Assembly (NCBI RefSeq): GCF_000317145.1
Contig: NC_020053.1
Span: forward strand, 332,519 to 396,518
Origin: Chamaesiphon minutus PCC 6605
GTDB taxonomy: Bacteria > Cyanobacteriota > Cyanobacteriia > Cyanobacteriales > Chamaesiphonaceae
Direction: 5' to 3'
DNA: 64,000 bases
This document shows positions 1-8,479 of this stretch, piece after piece. A model generated the notes under the pieces. That model did not search any database. It worked only from the letters and a program-made list of their open reading frames with translations, and had not been told where the DNA came from. Both the position numbers and the translations under genes were made by a program. Position 1 is the stretch's first letter, and each line of letters starts with the position of its first letter.

Positions 1-318
1 ATCGACATGTAGCAACCAATAACCGATCTCATGAGCTAAGGTAGATTGATAAAATCCACTACTATCCACGATCAAAGGAAAGGCTTCGTTGAGATAGATT
101 TCTTTGGTATCTGGATAAATTTTTGCCGCAACTACACCATCTCGAACCGGATCGAATCGCTCCCATTGAATGTCTAGCTGCAAAAAATCAGCGGCACGAT
201 CGGCTACCTGCGGCCATTTAGGTGGTATGGCGGAAGCTTCGATTTGGGCGAGCAGTCGATCGGCTGTCGCGGTAATTTCTTGCTTACCGATATATCCCAA
301 CGGCTTAATGATGGTCAT
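1..318 (-). CDS. ImmA/IrrE-family metallopeptidase (partial, runs off the window)
   Basis: Reading the minus strand from the ATG at 318 gives an open frame that leaves the window at base 1. The visible 106 residues end in a stretch resembling the zinc-peptidase helix of the ImmA/IrrE (COG2856) family, reading LAHEIGYWLLHVD. The family normally has HExxH; here the second histidine is tyrosine (TAT), so one zinc ligand appears missing unless another residue replaces it. The start overlaps the end of the XRE regulator gene by 14 bp, which implies translational coupling. In ImmR/ImmA-type pairs the peptidase cleaves its partner repressor to induce a mobile element; that role is inferred here from the pairing. 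The downstream part of the protein is not seen. Confidence 0.72.
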   Translation of the reverse strand, partial: MTIIKPLGYIGKQEITATADRLLAQIEASAIPPKWPQVADRAADFLQLDIQWERFDPVRDGVVAAKIYPDTKEIYLNEAFPLIVDSSGFYQSTLAHEIGYWLLHVD

Positions 319-676
319 CCTCACTCTCCAATAATTGGCGCATCGCTGCTGGATCTTGCATTTTCCGCAGCAGTACGGGCATTTTATCTTGATATGTTTT
401 AGCTAATTGTTGAATTACCTTCGAGTCCTCTGGGGTAATTCGTCCAGCTAAATAACTAAGATTAGCTAGATCCATCTCTAAATCTAGATGCTCGATCAAC
501 GATCGAATCACCTCATCTTTAGGCGGATAGTCGGCACGGTCGTTTTCTAATTTCGAGAGATAGGTATAATCGACTCCCACTTTGGCCGCTAGATCTCTCT
601 GGCTATAACCCTTGCTCCGCCGAGCATCCTTAATACACTTGCCAAATGTCTGACTCACTTTTTTTAAAAATTGCAT
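305..676 (-). CDS. XRE-family helix-turn-helix repressor paired with ImmA-like peptidase
   Basis: About 123 residues from the chosen ATG at 676. An N-terminal Cro/C1 helix-turn-helix is clear: residues about 10-65 include RRSKGYSQRDLAAKVGVDYT and the recognition-helix continuation TYLSKLENDRADYPP. The C-terminal half is helical and probably dimerises. An upstream in-frame extension to 802 exists, but it would run through a 29-bp palindromic element (688-716) and the operator region, so the shorter start is preferred. The gene overlaps the peptidase gene and diverges from the nuclease-Argonaute genes. It is therefore the likely local repressor acting on the dyad operators at 743-803. The HTH assignment is seen directly; the target genes are inferred from position. 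Confidence 0.85.
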   Translation of the reverse strand: MQFLKKVSQTFGKCIKDARRSKGYSQRDLAAKVGVDYTYLSKLENDRADYPPKDEVIRSLIEHLDLEMDLANLSYLAGRITPEDSKVIQQLAKTYQDKMPVLLRKMQDPAAMRQLLESEDDHH

Positions 677-687
677 ATTCTTGGTGG

Positions 688-716
688 AACCATGCGGAGG
701 TTTCCTCCGCATGGTT
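688..716. repeat. 29-bp near-perfect palindrome (small dispersed palindromic element)
   Basis: Two 13-bp arms, AACCATGCGGAGG and CCTCCGCATGGTT, are separated by TTT. The element lies in the 5-prime leader of the XRE gene. Its core GCGGAGG/CCTCCGC recurs in the larger palindrome at 47678-47719 that disrupts a copper-storage gene, so it is probably a member of a small mobile palindrome family rather than a simple terminator. Confidence 0.7.
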
Positions 717-742
717 GCATCCGCTTTTTTATGATAATCGAT

Positions 743-803
743 GTTGACTTGAAAAATCAACATGTGATATTCTCTACAAAAGTGGTTGACTTGAGAAATC
801 AAC
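743..803. promoter_or_regulatory. Tandem 19-bp dyad operators in the XRE / nuclease-Argonaute divergent region
   Basis: Two nearly identical copies, GTTGACTTGAAAAATCAAC (743-761) and GTTGACTTGAGAAATCAAC (785-803), are 42 bp apart start to start, about four helical turns. Each has the dyad GTTGA-N9-TCAAC, the usual geometry for an XRE repressor dimer. The TTGACT inside the first copy, with GATATT 16 bp further on, could be a plus-strand promoter toward the nuclease gene, so binding would block it. The sequence pattern is seen; binding by the neighbouring XRE protein is inferred. Confidence 0.65.
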
Positions 804-926
804 CATCTACCACACTAGATACGGACAAATCGATCGATGAGTGCCAGATCGGATTTTAGATTCGAGTGATTGGATCGATCGCACTGTCAGATTTGATGCC
901 TAACTCAATTACCGCCGTCAGCGAGC

Positions 927-1769
927 ATGGTCAGTCCAACTAAATATCATCCGTCGTTTAGCTACAAAATTTGGGCTGATTCAGAGCCAGCCTTCGGACG
1001 AGAAGCCTTTCATTGTCCGATGCGGCGGGGCTTTAAGCGAGCGAGAAAGAAAGAGCCAATAATTCGCGCGTTATTGGAGCGAGATAGTCCAGCACAAGCA
1101 ATCGGACATCTTGCCCAGCAAGGAGTGTATGAATTTCACGCAGATCCGCAATTGCTAGATCGATCGGATGGAGTCAAGCTAATCATCGATCTGCTCGATT
1201 TAGAACGGTACGAAGTGGAAGTTGTGGCAACGGTCGCCCAAATATTGGAGCGATATCATGCCCAACCGCTCCTCAAAGGTAAGAAAATTCTCAAACTGGA
1301 AAAAGGCGATGAGGGGATACCAGAACCATTAGTCCTGAAATTACAACGCCAGGAGTTTAACTTTTATGCAGCAATGGATTGTATTTATGTCGAACCAGAT
1401 GGAACATTGCACATCCTCGATTTCAAAACCGGAAAGTCTAACTTCGATAAACGACAGGCACTTACATACTTACTAGCTGCCAAATATTTATACCCAGAAC
1501 AGTCGGTTGTGGCATCTTTTTATAATTTAGAGTCCCAACAACAATCGAGCATTATCAGGGCAACTCCAGCCCAGCTTCAAGGAATGGAAATATGCGTGGT
1601 GAAGGTTGCCAAACAACTAGCAGCAGATTTAAATTCTTACCGTAACAATCGCTCGGCATTCAATTTAGTTTTCCCGCCCAATCCTGGTTCTCAATGCCAA
1701 CATTGCCCCTTTTCCCCAGTTTGTGAATATACAGAATATCGAGAACGAGATGGCATCTACCCCGCATAA
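927..1769 (+). CDS. PD-(D/E)XK nuclease, Cas4/RecB-like, in operon with Argonaute
   Basis: A 280-residue protein. The nuclease core is visible as AAMDCIYVEPDGTLHILDFK followed by TGKSNFDKRQALTYLLAA: an acidic residue in MDC, then D-x-K in LDFKTGK and a downstream Q/Y helix, as in RecB and Cas4 nucleases. A C-terminal cysteine cluster (CQHCPFSPVC) recalls the iron-sulfur region of Cas4/AddB-type enzymes, although the fourth cysteine is not obvious. The gene overlaps the downstream Argonaute gene by 20 bp, or by more if the GTG start of that gene is used, so the two are co-translated. Nucleases of this class are recurrent neighbours of long Argonautes. A role in processing target DNA or guides is inferred. 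Not a cas4 of the distant CRISPR locus, which lies 23 kb away. Confidence 0.82.
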   Translation: MVSPTKYHPSFSYKIWADSEPAFGREAFHCPMRRGFKRARKKEPIIRALLERDSPAQAIGHLAQQGVYEFHADPQLLDRSDGVKLIIDLLDLERYEVEVVATVAQILERYHAQPLLKGKKILKLEKGDEGIPEPLVLKLQRQEFNFYAAMDCIYVEPDGTLHILDFKTGKSNFDKRQALTYLLAAKYLYPEQSVVASFYNLESQQQSSIIRATPAQLQGMEICVVKVAKQLAADLNSYRNNRSAFNLVFPPNPGSQCQHCPFSPVCEYTEYRERDGIYPA

Positions 1770-3969
1770 TCCCCAAAGCGATCGAAATTTCTTAGCTGAA
1801 GTTTCGCTCCTCAAATATCAAGCTCAAACCCTGAAATTTACCAGCTATCGCTTACCACCCAATCTCGATCTGCAAATCGGTAAAAAACTCAGTTATCGTT
1901 TAGCACGTCACTTTCCTGGGGTAGTAGTCATTTGGCATGAGGAAATATTTCACGTCCTCGCTCGTCTCGATGGCAATATACCGAGTTTAGATGACTGGAA
2001 TATTGCCTTGCAAGCTGCCAGACAAGAACTAGGCACAGACAGCAGTTGTGGCAAGTTACAACAAATTAAAAATTCACAGCCAACAGCAGCAATTATTGCA
2101 CTATTAGCTAGAGAAATCTTGCGTGTCGAACCACCATTTATCCCTAAGAAAATACCTAGCGATCGCAAAGTTAAAATCGTTCGACGGGCTATTGTCGATC
2201 GTGAGATATTTAGATACCAAGATCTCGAATACCCAGCTTTGAGTCTTACCAGTCATAGCCCGATTACCTCCAGCGATAATTTGGCTGATTTTATTAAAAA
2301 ACACCCCTACCGTCAAAATTTAGAAAAATTGTTGATTAATCTACAAGTTGAAACTGTAGATAACAACAGTAAAGCTACCATCGTGGCGATTGTCGGTACC
2401 ATGTCTGAATATCGAGAACAGTTAATTGCTAAAGTCAGGGGAGGAGCTAGTCGGCAAGCGATTGAAAAAGCTCCAGATGATGAACCAGTTGTAGCTGTAG
2501 AGTTTAGCAGTAGCAAGGACAAATATTACTATGCTTTAGCTGCGTTATGTCCTCTCATTACATCAAAAACAGCAGAACAGCTAGAGTTAGATTGGGGCAA
2601 ATTGACTAAAGCTACTAAAATCGACTATCGAGAACGGCAAGAATTATTAACCGAATACAAAGACAAAGCAATTAAAGCTTTAATGCCGTATGGAATTCAA
2701 CTCAATAAATCTTCTATCAACCATGAAAGCTTCTTTTGGAAACCAATAAACCCAATCGAGGACACAGAGCTGCTATTTGGAAAAGGCAAGATTTATCCCT
2801 ATAAAGATATTATTAAAGGATTGACAGCAGGAGGAATATATCGTCGTTCTCAAAGAATTTCATCCGATCTACCGATATCGATCGCCACAATCGATTTAAT
2901 TCAGTCGAACTCATCCAGCGACAGATTTATGTCAGAAGTCGAGCAGCAATTAAAAAAATTCTGGTGTAAATTTATCAGAATTGATGCCGATCGCTCGAAC
3001 AAAATCTCAATCGAGAATCTCGATAGTCCCAAGGGACGTGCGGAGCTTGACGAACGACTAGAAGACTTATTAATACCAACTCCAGATCTCGTATTTATAT
3101 TTTTGCCTCAAAGCGATCGAGATCGCGACGATGAGGATGGTGGTAGTTTATATTATCGCATTTATGAAAAATTACTCAACAGAGGTATTGCGACTCAATT
3201 TATCTATGAAAAAAGTCTCCGAAATGTAGAACCCAAACATATTTTAAATCAGGTGATGCCAGGAGTTTTAGCCAAACTAGGGCACAGCCCCTTTGTCTTA
3301 GCCGAACCCATGGAAATCGCCGATGTGTTTATCGGGTTAGATGTATCGAGAAAAACCAAGCTCAAATTGTCAGGAACGACGAGTGCTTGTGCGGGGGTTT
3401 GTTTCTATGGCAAGCAGGGGGAATTCCTCCGCGCTAAATCTGAAGATGGCATTATTGAAGGCGAAGAAATTCCCCGCCGTTTTCTAGAAAAATTATTGCC
3501 TGCCTCAGACATCAAAGGTAAAACAGTGGCAATCTATCGAGATGGGAGATTTTGCGGCAATGAGGCGCAATATTTAGCCGATTGGGCAGCAGCAATTGGG
3601 GCAAAATTTATCCTGATTGAATGTTGCAAATCGGGTTGTCCGCGACTGTATAACCTGGCAAATGGACGACTCCAAGCTCCAGATCGCGGTGTCGCACTCA
3701 AGTTATCCAATCGAGAAGCGATTCTAGTCACCACAAAAGTCGAACTGAAAGTCGGCGTACCCAGACCGATTCGCTTGAACATTCGTCCCGAAGGTCATCA
3801 GGTAGCCATCGAGGAGGTTTTGGAGACAACATTGAAGTTGACATTGTTACATTATGGAGCTTTAAAACCGCCCAAATTACCAGTAATGCTAAATGGAGCA
3901 CATCGATTAGCCAAATTGCGATTGCGAGGCATCTATCTAGTTGAGATGTTCCGTCAATTTTGGCTGTGA
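1750..3969 (+). CDS. Prokaryotic Argonaute (long pAgo) with complete DEDH PIWI site
   Basis: 739 residues from the ATG at 1750; a GTG at 1723 would add nine residues. The C-terminal PIWI domain shows D531 in FIGLDVSR, glutamate-finger candidates E570/E572/E573 in IIEGEEI, D598 in AIYRDGRF and H718 in NGAHRLAKL. D531 to D598 is 67 residues, as in active Argonautes. The preceding MID domain has the guide 5-prime-phosphate pattern: R470, K474, Q483 (TQF) and K509 (AKLG). The N-terminal 450 residues should hold the N and PAZ regions but are divergent. Such proteins use short guides to bind or cut plasmid and phage DNA. The overlap with the nuclease gene and the control by an XRE/peptidase pair suggest an inducible defence or plasmid-competition module. 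The enzyme class is well supported; guide and target type cannot be read from sequence. Confidence 0.9.
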   Translation: MASTPHNPQSDRNFLAEVSLLKYQAQTLKFTSYRLPPNLDLQIGKKLSYRLARHFPGVVVIWHEEIFHVLARLDGNIPSLDDWNIALQAARQELGTDSSCGKLQQIKNSQPTAAIIALLAREILRVEPPFIPKKIPSDRKVKIVRRAIVDREIFRYQDLEYPALSLTSHSPITSSDNLADFIKKHPYRQNLEKLLINLQVETVDNNSKATIVAIVGTMSEYREQLIAKVRGGASRQAIEKAPDDEPVVAVEFSSSKDKYYYALAALCPLITSKTAEQLELDWGKLTKATKIDYRERQELLTEYKDKAIKALMPYGIQLNKSSINHESFFWKPINPIEDTELLFGKGKIYPYKDIIKGLTAGGIYRRSQRISSDLPISIATIDLIQSNSSSDRFMSEVEQQLKKFWCKFIRIDADRSNKISIENLDSPKGRAELDERLEDLLIPTPDLVFIFLPQSDRDRDDEDGGSLYYRIYEKLLNRGIATQFIYEKSLRNVEPKHILNQVMPGVLAKLGHSPFVLAEPMEIADVFIGLDVSRKTKLKLSGTTSACAGVCFYGKQGEFLRAKSEDGIIEGEEIPRRFLEKLLPASDIKGKTVAIYRDGRFCGNEAQYLADWAAAIGAKFILIECCKSGCPRLYNLANGRLQAPDRGVALKLSNREAILVTTKVELKVGVPRPIRLNIRPEGHQVAIEEVLETTLKLTLLHYGALKPPKLPVMLNGAHRLAKLRLRGIYLVEMFRQFWL

Positions 3970-4083
3970 TTTGAGATTTGGTTGACAGCACCAACAAATG
4001 TTGCTGGTAGTCACCGGAAACGATCGCCTGTTCGATCGACACAAACGGGAAATTTCTCAGCATTTTCAGCAATTAGTCCACTT

Positions 4084-4105
4084 CAATAGTACTTAAATAC
4101 TATTG
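4084..4105 (+). terminator. Inverted repeat with T-rich tail after the Argonaute gene
   Basis: Arms CAATAGTA and TACTATTG are separated by six bases and followed by TTTTGTT on the plus strand, 115 bp after the Argonaute stop. It could end the nuclease-Argonaute transcript. It could equally be an operator for the gene starting at 4146. Confidence 0.45.
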
Positions 4106-4145
4106 TTTTGTTATCATCAATAAATAATCCACAATTTTAAGGGTC

Positions 4146-4712
4146 ATGTCCACTAAAAATTTGTCAGAATTTGAGATTACCCAAGCGATCGCTGCCATGA
4201 TTCCACTGGGAGATTCGGACTTAGATGTTTATATGCTGGCGAATGGAGACAAGCGGTTGGGGATTGAAGGGGCTGGACTCGCGCTAGGTTATACAGCACG
4301 TTGGTTTTACGATCGCACGAGTCGGAAATCGAAATGGCTAGCAGGATTGAATAATCGGGGTTTTAGGGGCACACAACAAAGTCTCCAAATAGTTTGGCAA
4401 GACAAACCAGACTCCCTGATTGCCAGGGCAATCGAGTTGAGAGACTTTATCAAACTGATAACTCATGAAGCGATTGTCAGTAAAAATCTTAAAGCAATTA
4501 ATCTACTTGCCTCATTTGCGGAAATTGGTTTAGAGAGAGTAGTGGAAGATGCTTTTGCTGGCCGCTCTGTAGACTTTCTAGCGGAAAAACTAGTTCATTA
4601 CAGTCAATGGAATCACGAGCAATTAGAAGAAGTCTGTGCTTACAATCGGGCGGAGGCAAGATCGTTACATTTTTGGGGAGAACGAGAGACGATCGATGTA
4701 ATTGCGCTTTGA
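4146..4712 (+). CDS. Hypothetical protein, 188 aa
   Basis: I do not recognise the family. The sequence is mixed alpha/beta at the start (residues 1-60, including a glycine-rich GIEGAGLALGYTARWFYDR segment) followed by a long helical region. It has no signal peptide and no membrane segment. The length and layout recall small phage antirepressor-like or DNA-binding proteins, but no motif proves that. It lies 176 bp after the Argonaute gene with a hairpin between them, so it is probably a separate unit. It converges on the coupling-protein gene, whose stop lies 60 bp away. Confidence 0.6.
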   Translation: MSTKNLSEFEITQAIAAMIPLGDSDLDVYMLANGDKRLGIEGAGLALGYTARWFYDRTSRKSKWLAGLNNRGFRGTQQSLQIVWQDKPDSLIARAIELRDFIKLITHEAIVSKNLKAINLLASFAEIGLERVVEDAFAGRSVDFLAEKLVHYSQWNHEQLEEVCAYNRAEARSLHFWGERETIDVIAL

Positions 4713-4772
4713 CTCGATCCAGAATAATCCCAGGTGACAACGATCCATCCTCATTCTCAGTCACGCCAGACA

Positions 4773-6929
4773 TTATCGATCGATCGCCATTTCCTTGCGG
4801 ACAATCTTATAACCAGTACTACCAACTAGAGCAACCACAGCAGATAAGGTTTTGGGATCTGTGGGAATTTTTGCGATCGGAGCGTCATCTGGAGAATTCG
4901 GATCTTGCCATTGTTTGGGGATATTAACCTGCATCCCTAAATCGATCGAACGATTACCATCAAAGTCATCACTATAACCTTTAAATTTGAGGTGTCCGAC
5001 TAAAACTCCCAGTGGCACTGCTAACTGAGCGGGTGGCGGCAGCGGAAATAATTCTTCAACTAATTGACAGCGCAATTCAAACATCCGCGAGATCTCAGCT
5101 TCATCGATGTTCCGCGCTTGGAAACTTGCCAGCATCGTCTTCCACACCTCCTGAGATTTCTCAGATTCAATGACATCGCGGTGGGGAATTTCAATCTGTT
5201 GCAAGATCGGTAAATAAGCTTCTTTTTTACCTTTGTTGATATATCCAGGCGAGATAATTACGGCGCGTCCTGGCGGCATTTTCGAGAATTCTGCTGCTTC
5301 CATCAATGGGACTTTAGCAACATGTTCGTTCCGCGATCTGCTGCCGCCACCTTTTTGAGTGGTAGTGGATTTAGTGTGATAGCGAATTTCCTTTTCGCCC
5401 AAATACTCACTGTAGAATTTTGCCGACGCTGGATCTTGGGGATTCATGAAGAACTTCGTCGCACAGTTAGACATAATGGTCTGGGTGCGATCGTCACCAT
5501 AAGTCTCTTGCAATTGCGATTTATTTTGGAGCGAGATGACACCACAGAAACCCGCAGAACGACCTTCTGCCAACCACTGCGAGATCTTCCGCAGCTTCAT
5601 ACTCGGTAACTCATCCAAGCTGACAAAGAAGGGTTCCATCCGCTGCCTGGAGTGGGCGATATTTCGGGAAATTAAGAGATCGAGGATCGTCGCCAGCAGC
5701 GGAGAAAGCACATGTCGATAATCCTGATTCATCCCCACAATCGTCAGAGTTTGAGCATGTTTCCCACTCAGGTCGATTTCGATCGTGGATTTCCCACACA
5801 AAGCGGGAATAAAATCGCGCTTGACTAATTGATTGATCGTCTTCTGAGCGTTGGCAAGAATACCACCCTCGGTGACATTAGATTTGCCACGTTCGCCGCC
5901 CGAACTAAGAAATTGAGCCAGAGCTTGGCTAATCCACGGGTTAATCCGTTTGGCAGCAAATCGCATTCGATCGCCAAAGCGGGGTAGATTAATTAGTGCG
6001 GCAACGGTCATGATATCGGCAACCGGAGGGTGGGGATCGCCATCTTTAACTTCCCACAGTCTTCTGGCAACGGCAATCGCCTCGGAGTCCTCTTCAAGCC
6101 ATTTAGCACTCAACATCCCACCTTGAACGACACCCCCACCGCCACTCTCGAAGAATTCATTGCTGCCGCCACCACTATCCTTTGCTTTAGAAGTATTCTC
6201 CGTCAGGACTTCCGAAATTTGTCCCGATCCCAGCGAATCCCCCGAATCCTTAATAAAATCCAAGATATTGAAAATACCGGATTCAATATAAGAGGGGGCG
6301 ATAATTTGGACTTTATAGCCGCGCTGGGCGGCATAGCCCGCAATTTCTTTGGTTTGTTCGGGATATTTAAAGTCAAAGACAGTTGTAGTAATCCGTTGAT
6401 CTAGTGCCGAACGGATCAACGGATTGAGGATACTTTTAGATTTACCCAATCCCGCCGCGCCAAATACCGCAATACTCTGTTGAGCGTTAGGAATGTATAG
6501 AGTTTTATCCCAAAATTTCGCTTTGCGGGGACGATATTTAGCTTCAAGCTGGTGTGCTGCCTGCGATCCGAATTCGCGCTCGATCCGATCGAGTTCGGGT
6601 TTGAGTCGATTATAAAAATCCTGCTGGTGAGCGTTATAAATCTGCGCTGGAGTGCCTAGATATAAGGAACAGGCATCCGGTACGGTATAACCTTTTTTGC
6701 CCGAATAGGCGGGAATTTGCGATCGGGCGATCTTTCTGGCAGATCTAAGCTGGGCAGATCCCCCCCAATAAGATTTACCCTGCTTGCTATCCTCACGCTT
6801 CCCCAACATCGACAAGATAATTAACAACCCCATCGCACTAAAGAGCATCGTCAGATTGGAATCGAAGGGTAGATCGGACTTTTTGGCGACAGGTTGATGA
6901 GTTTGAGTCGAGATCTGGGGGCTGGACAT
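4773..6929 (-). CDS. Type IV coupling protein (VirD4/TraD-like ATPase)
   Basis: 718 residues. One hydrophobic segment near residues 27-42 anchors the N-terminus. The Walker A motif is FGAAGLGKSKS with K163, and Walker B is FFVSLDELPS with D439/E440. Between them is the usual all-alpha insertion, and after them an arginine/glutamine-rich sensor region (GVISLQNKSQLQETYGDDRT). These are features of VirD4/TraG/TraD proteins, which dock the relaxosome to the type IV secretion channel and power DNA export. The family normally has two N-terminal membrane helices; only one is obvious. It faces the tra-like genes from 7 kb on and confirms that the replicon is, or was, conjugative. No relaxase is visible in this window. 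Confidence 0.85.
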   Translation of the reverse strand: MSSPQISTQTHQPVAKKSDLPFDSNLTMLFSAMGLLIILSMLGKREDSKQGKSYWGGSAQLRSARKIARSQIPAYSGKKGYTVPDACSLYLGTPAQIYNAHQQDFYNRLKPELDRIEREFGSQAAHQLEAKYRPRKAKFWDKTLYIPNAQQSIAVFGAAGLGKSKSILNPLIRSALDQRITTTVFDFKYPEQTKEIAGYAAQRGYKVQIIAPSYIESGIFNILDFIKDSGDSLGSGQISEVLTENTSKAKDSGGGSNEFFESGGGGVVQGGMLSAKWLEEDSEAIAVARRLWEVKDGDPHPPVADIMTVAALINLPRFGDRMRFAAKRINPWISQALAQFLSSGGERGKSNVTEGGILANAQKTINQLVKRDFIPALCGKSTIEIDLSGKHAQTLTIVGMNQDYRHVLSPLLATILDLLISRNIAHSRQRMEPFFVSLDELPSMKLRKISQWLAEGRSAGFCGVISLQNKSQLQETYGDDRTQTIMSNCATKFFMNPQDPASAKFYSEYLGEKEIRYHTKSTTTQKGGGSRSRNEHVAKVPLMEAAEFSKMPPGRAVIISPGYINKGKKEAYLPILQQIEIPHRDVIESEKSQEVWKTMLASFQARNIDEAEISRMFELRCQLVEELFPLPPPAQLAVPLGVLVGHLKFKGYSDDFDGNRSIDLGMQVNIPKQWQDPNSPDDAPIAKIPTDPKTLSAVVALVGSTGYKIVRKEMAIDR

Positions 6930-7072
6930 GGGAAAGGGGTGTCGGGGGTGGTGGGAAGGATTGATGGTGCGATCGAGTCTGTTGAATAGATTCGTAGCTA
7001 TCTCACCGATTATCGTTGTAAAAGCGTTGGTGATTGGATAAACTAGGAATTATCCATCTCTAATAACTCGCC

Positions 7073-7531
7073 ATGTTAACTCGATCGCGAAGCCTTCCTG
7101 TTGGTATGATTCCCACTATTTCCCTGACTCCTTCCACATCCTGGAACTCTTTCGAGCAGTTTCGGACATCAGGTGCGAACGCGCTCGCCACTATTACTGC
7201 TGGAACTGTGGGAACGCTCCAGACTAAAACGGGACAATACCGCATTCTCAACGAAAATGACTTCCAACAACTCGTCGGGTTGGCTGGCGATGTCGAACGG
7301 CTTCAGCAAGGTTTGAGCGTGGTGATGAGAGCCGTGCGAGTAGTCGAAAATCATCCTGAAGATGCGGACACTTTAGCTTTACTAGTAGAAACGGTGTCAA
7401 TGTTGGGAAATATATCCACTGTTTTACCAACGAGATCTAGTTTTCCACCCTTGGAACCTGAAGATATTCCAGCGGAGTCAGAGGATGAAGTCATCCTCGC
7501 CCCAGAATTGCTAAATCGTCCATTAGGGTAA
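7073..7531 (+). CDS. Hypothetical protein, 152 aa
   Basis: Family not recognised. The N-terminal 60 residues are Ser/Thr/Gly-rich. They are followed by a helical section (about 60-115) and an acidic proline/glutamate-rich tail (EPEDIPAESEDEVILAPE). There is no signal peptide or clear motif. It starts 143 bp from the divergent coupling-protein gene and ends four bases before the next gene, so the two downstream genes form one transcription unit. An in-frame ATG at 7106 is an alternative start. A structural or regulatory role in conjugation is possible from context only. Confidence 0.55.
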   Translation: MLTRSRSLPVGMIPTISLTPSTSWNSFEQFRTSGANALATITAGTVGTLQTKTGQYRILNENDFQQLVGLAGDVERLQQGLSVVMRAVRVVENHPEDADTLALLVETVSMLGNISTVLPTRSSFPPLEPEDIPAESEDEVILAPELLNRPLG

Positions 7532-7535
7532 GCGA

Positions 7536-8180
7536 GTGTCAGATTTACCGATGGATTTAGCCGCTCTAGAAGTCGCACTTAGGGATTTATCCCACGATGA
7601 GAGCGCGGTACAGTTAGTGAGAAATTTTGCCCAAGGGTTGGGAAAAACCAAGCAGCGACAGCAGATATTTAATGCACCTGGTGCTTTGGTTCGGAGTCCG
7701 CTGGATTACGATGATGCTGTTGCTAGTGGTGCGATTGAGTCAACTGAGGACAGATTTAGTTTATTGCAAGGAGATATTGTCAGTACTGATGCTGCTTATC
7801 TACTGGGTGAAAGGTTGACTGGGATGAAGTTTGTGGTGGCTTCGGCTACCTGCGATTTGGTACCAGGGCGGCGAGAATATGCGGCGTTGTTGCGGATTCA
7901 ACCAATTACGGTGGATACTCCCCAAGTGAAGGATTTGTTGGGACAGTTGTTGAAGTTCCAATCGACACAACGGTTATATTTACCGCCATTACCGCAAGAT
8001 CCACCGGATACGTTGGCAAATGCGGTGTTATTTGATGGCATCATTCAGATTGAGTTGGAGCGATTGTTATTGGCGAATCGGATTGGCAGTTTGAGTTTGG
8101 TAGGGTGGCGAATTTTCGGTTCGATAATTCGCTCTTTGTTGGCAAGAACTGGAGCTGGAGAGGTGCGGTTGAGAGGGTGA
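7536..8180 (+). CDS. Hypothetical protein, 214 aa
   Basis: Begins with GTG at 7536, or ATG at 7551, four bases after the previous stop. The most conserved-looking part is residues 75-125, FSLLQGDIVSTDAAYLLGER followed by VVASATCDLVPGRREYAALL. A beta-rich LQGDI/SATCDLVPGRR pattern of this kind seems familiar from conserved bacterial proteins of unknown function, but I cannot name the family. The C-terminus is basic (RTGAGEVRLRG). No membrane segments are seen. Operon partner of the 152-residue protein. Confidence 0.6.
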   Translation: MSDLPMDLAALEVALRDLSHDESAVQLVRNFAQGLGKTKQRQQIFNAPGALVRSPLDYDDAVASGAIESTEDRFSLLQGDIVSTDAAYLLGERLTGMKFVVASATCDLVPGRREYAALLRIQPITVDTPQVKDLLGQLLKFQSTQRLYLPPLPQDPPDTLANAVLFDGIIQIELERLLLANRIGSLSLVGWRIFGSIIRSLLARTGAGEVRLRG

Positions 8181-8256
8181 AGATTAATATATGGCAAGCG
8201 ACCGAAGATAATAACCTCGATCGCAGGCAAATTGCAATATACGAGGTTACAGAATT

Positions 8257-8478
8257 ATGAACAAAATTGGATGCCCAATCTGCAAATACTACCAGTTCGA
8301 CAGCAATTGCACAGCATTTCCTGACGGTATTCCGATGATGTTTCTTTCGGGCGAAAAAGAACATACAGAGCGGATGAAGTTTCAGGAAAACGATCTTGTT
8401 TTTGAGTGGATTTCTCCAGAAAAGCAAGGAGAAAGAAGAGCAGAAGCGATCGAACGTCACAAGCAGGTTGCTGTATAA
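8257..8478 (+). CDS. Small conserved CPxC protein, 73 aa
   Basis: Starts at an ATG preceded by a GAGG ribosome-binding site nine bases upstream. The N-terminus carries CPICKYYQFDSNCTAFPDGI, three cysteines spaced C-x2-C-x8-C, suggesting a small metal-binding or disulfide fold. The rest is charged and helical. Short proteins with this N-terminal pattern occur widely as hypotheticals. No partner or function can be assigned. Confidence 0.62.
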   Translation: MNKIGCPICKYYQFDSNCTAFPDGIPMMFLSGEKEHTERMKFQENDLVFEWISPEKQGERRAEAIERHKQVAV

Positions 8479-8479
8479 A

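Noticed and set aside
927-1769. Calling the nuclease a cas4 of the CRISPR locus
   Set aside because: It is 23 kb away, overlaps the Argonaute gene and lacks an obvious fourth iron-sulfur cysteine.
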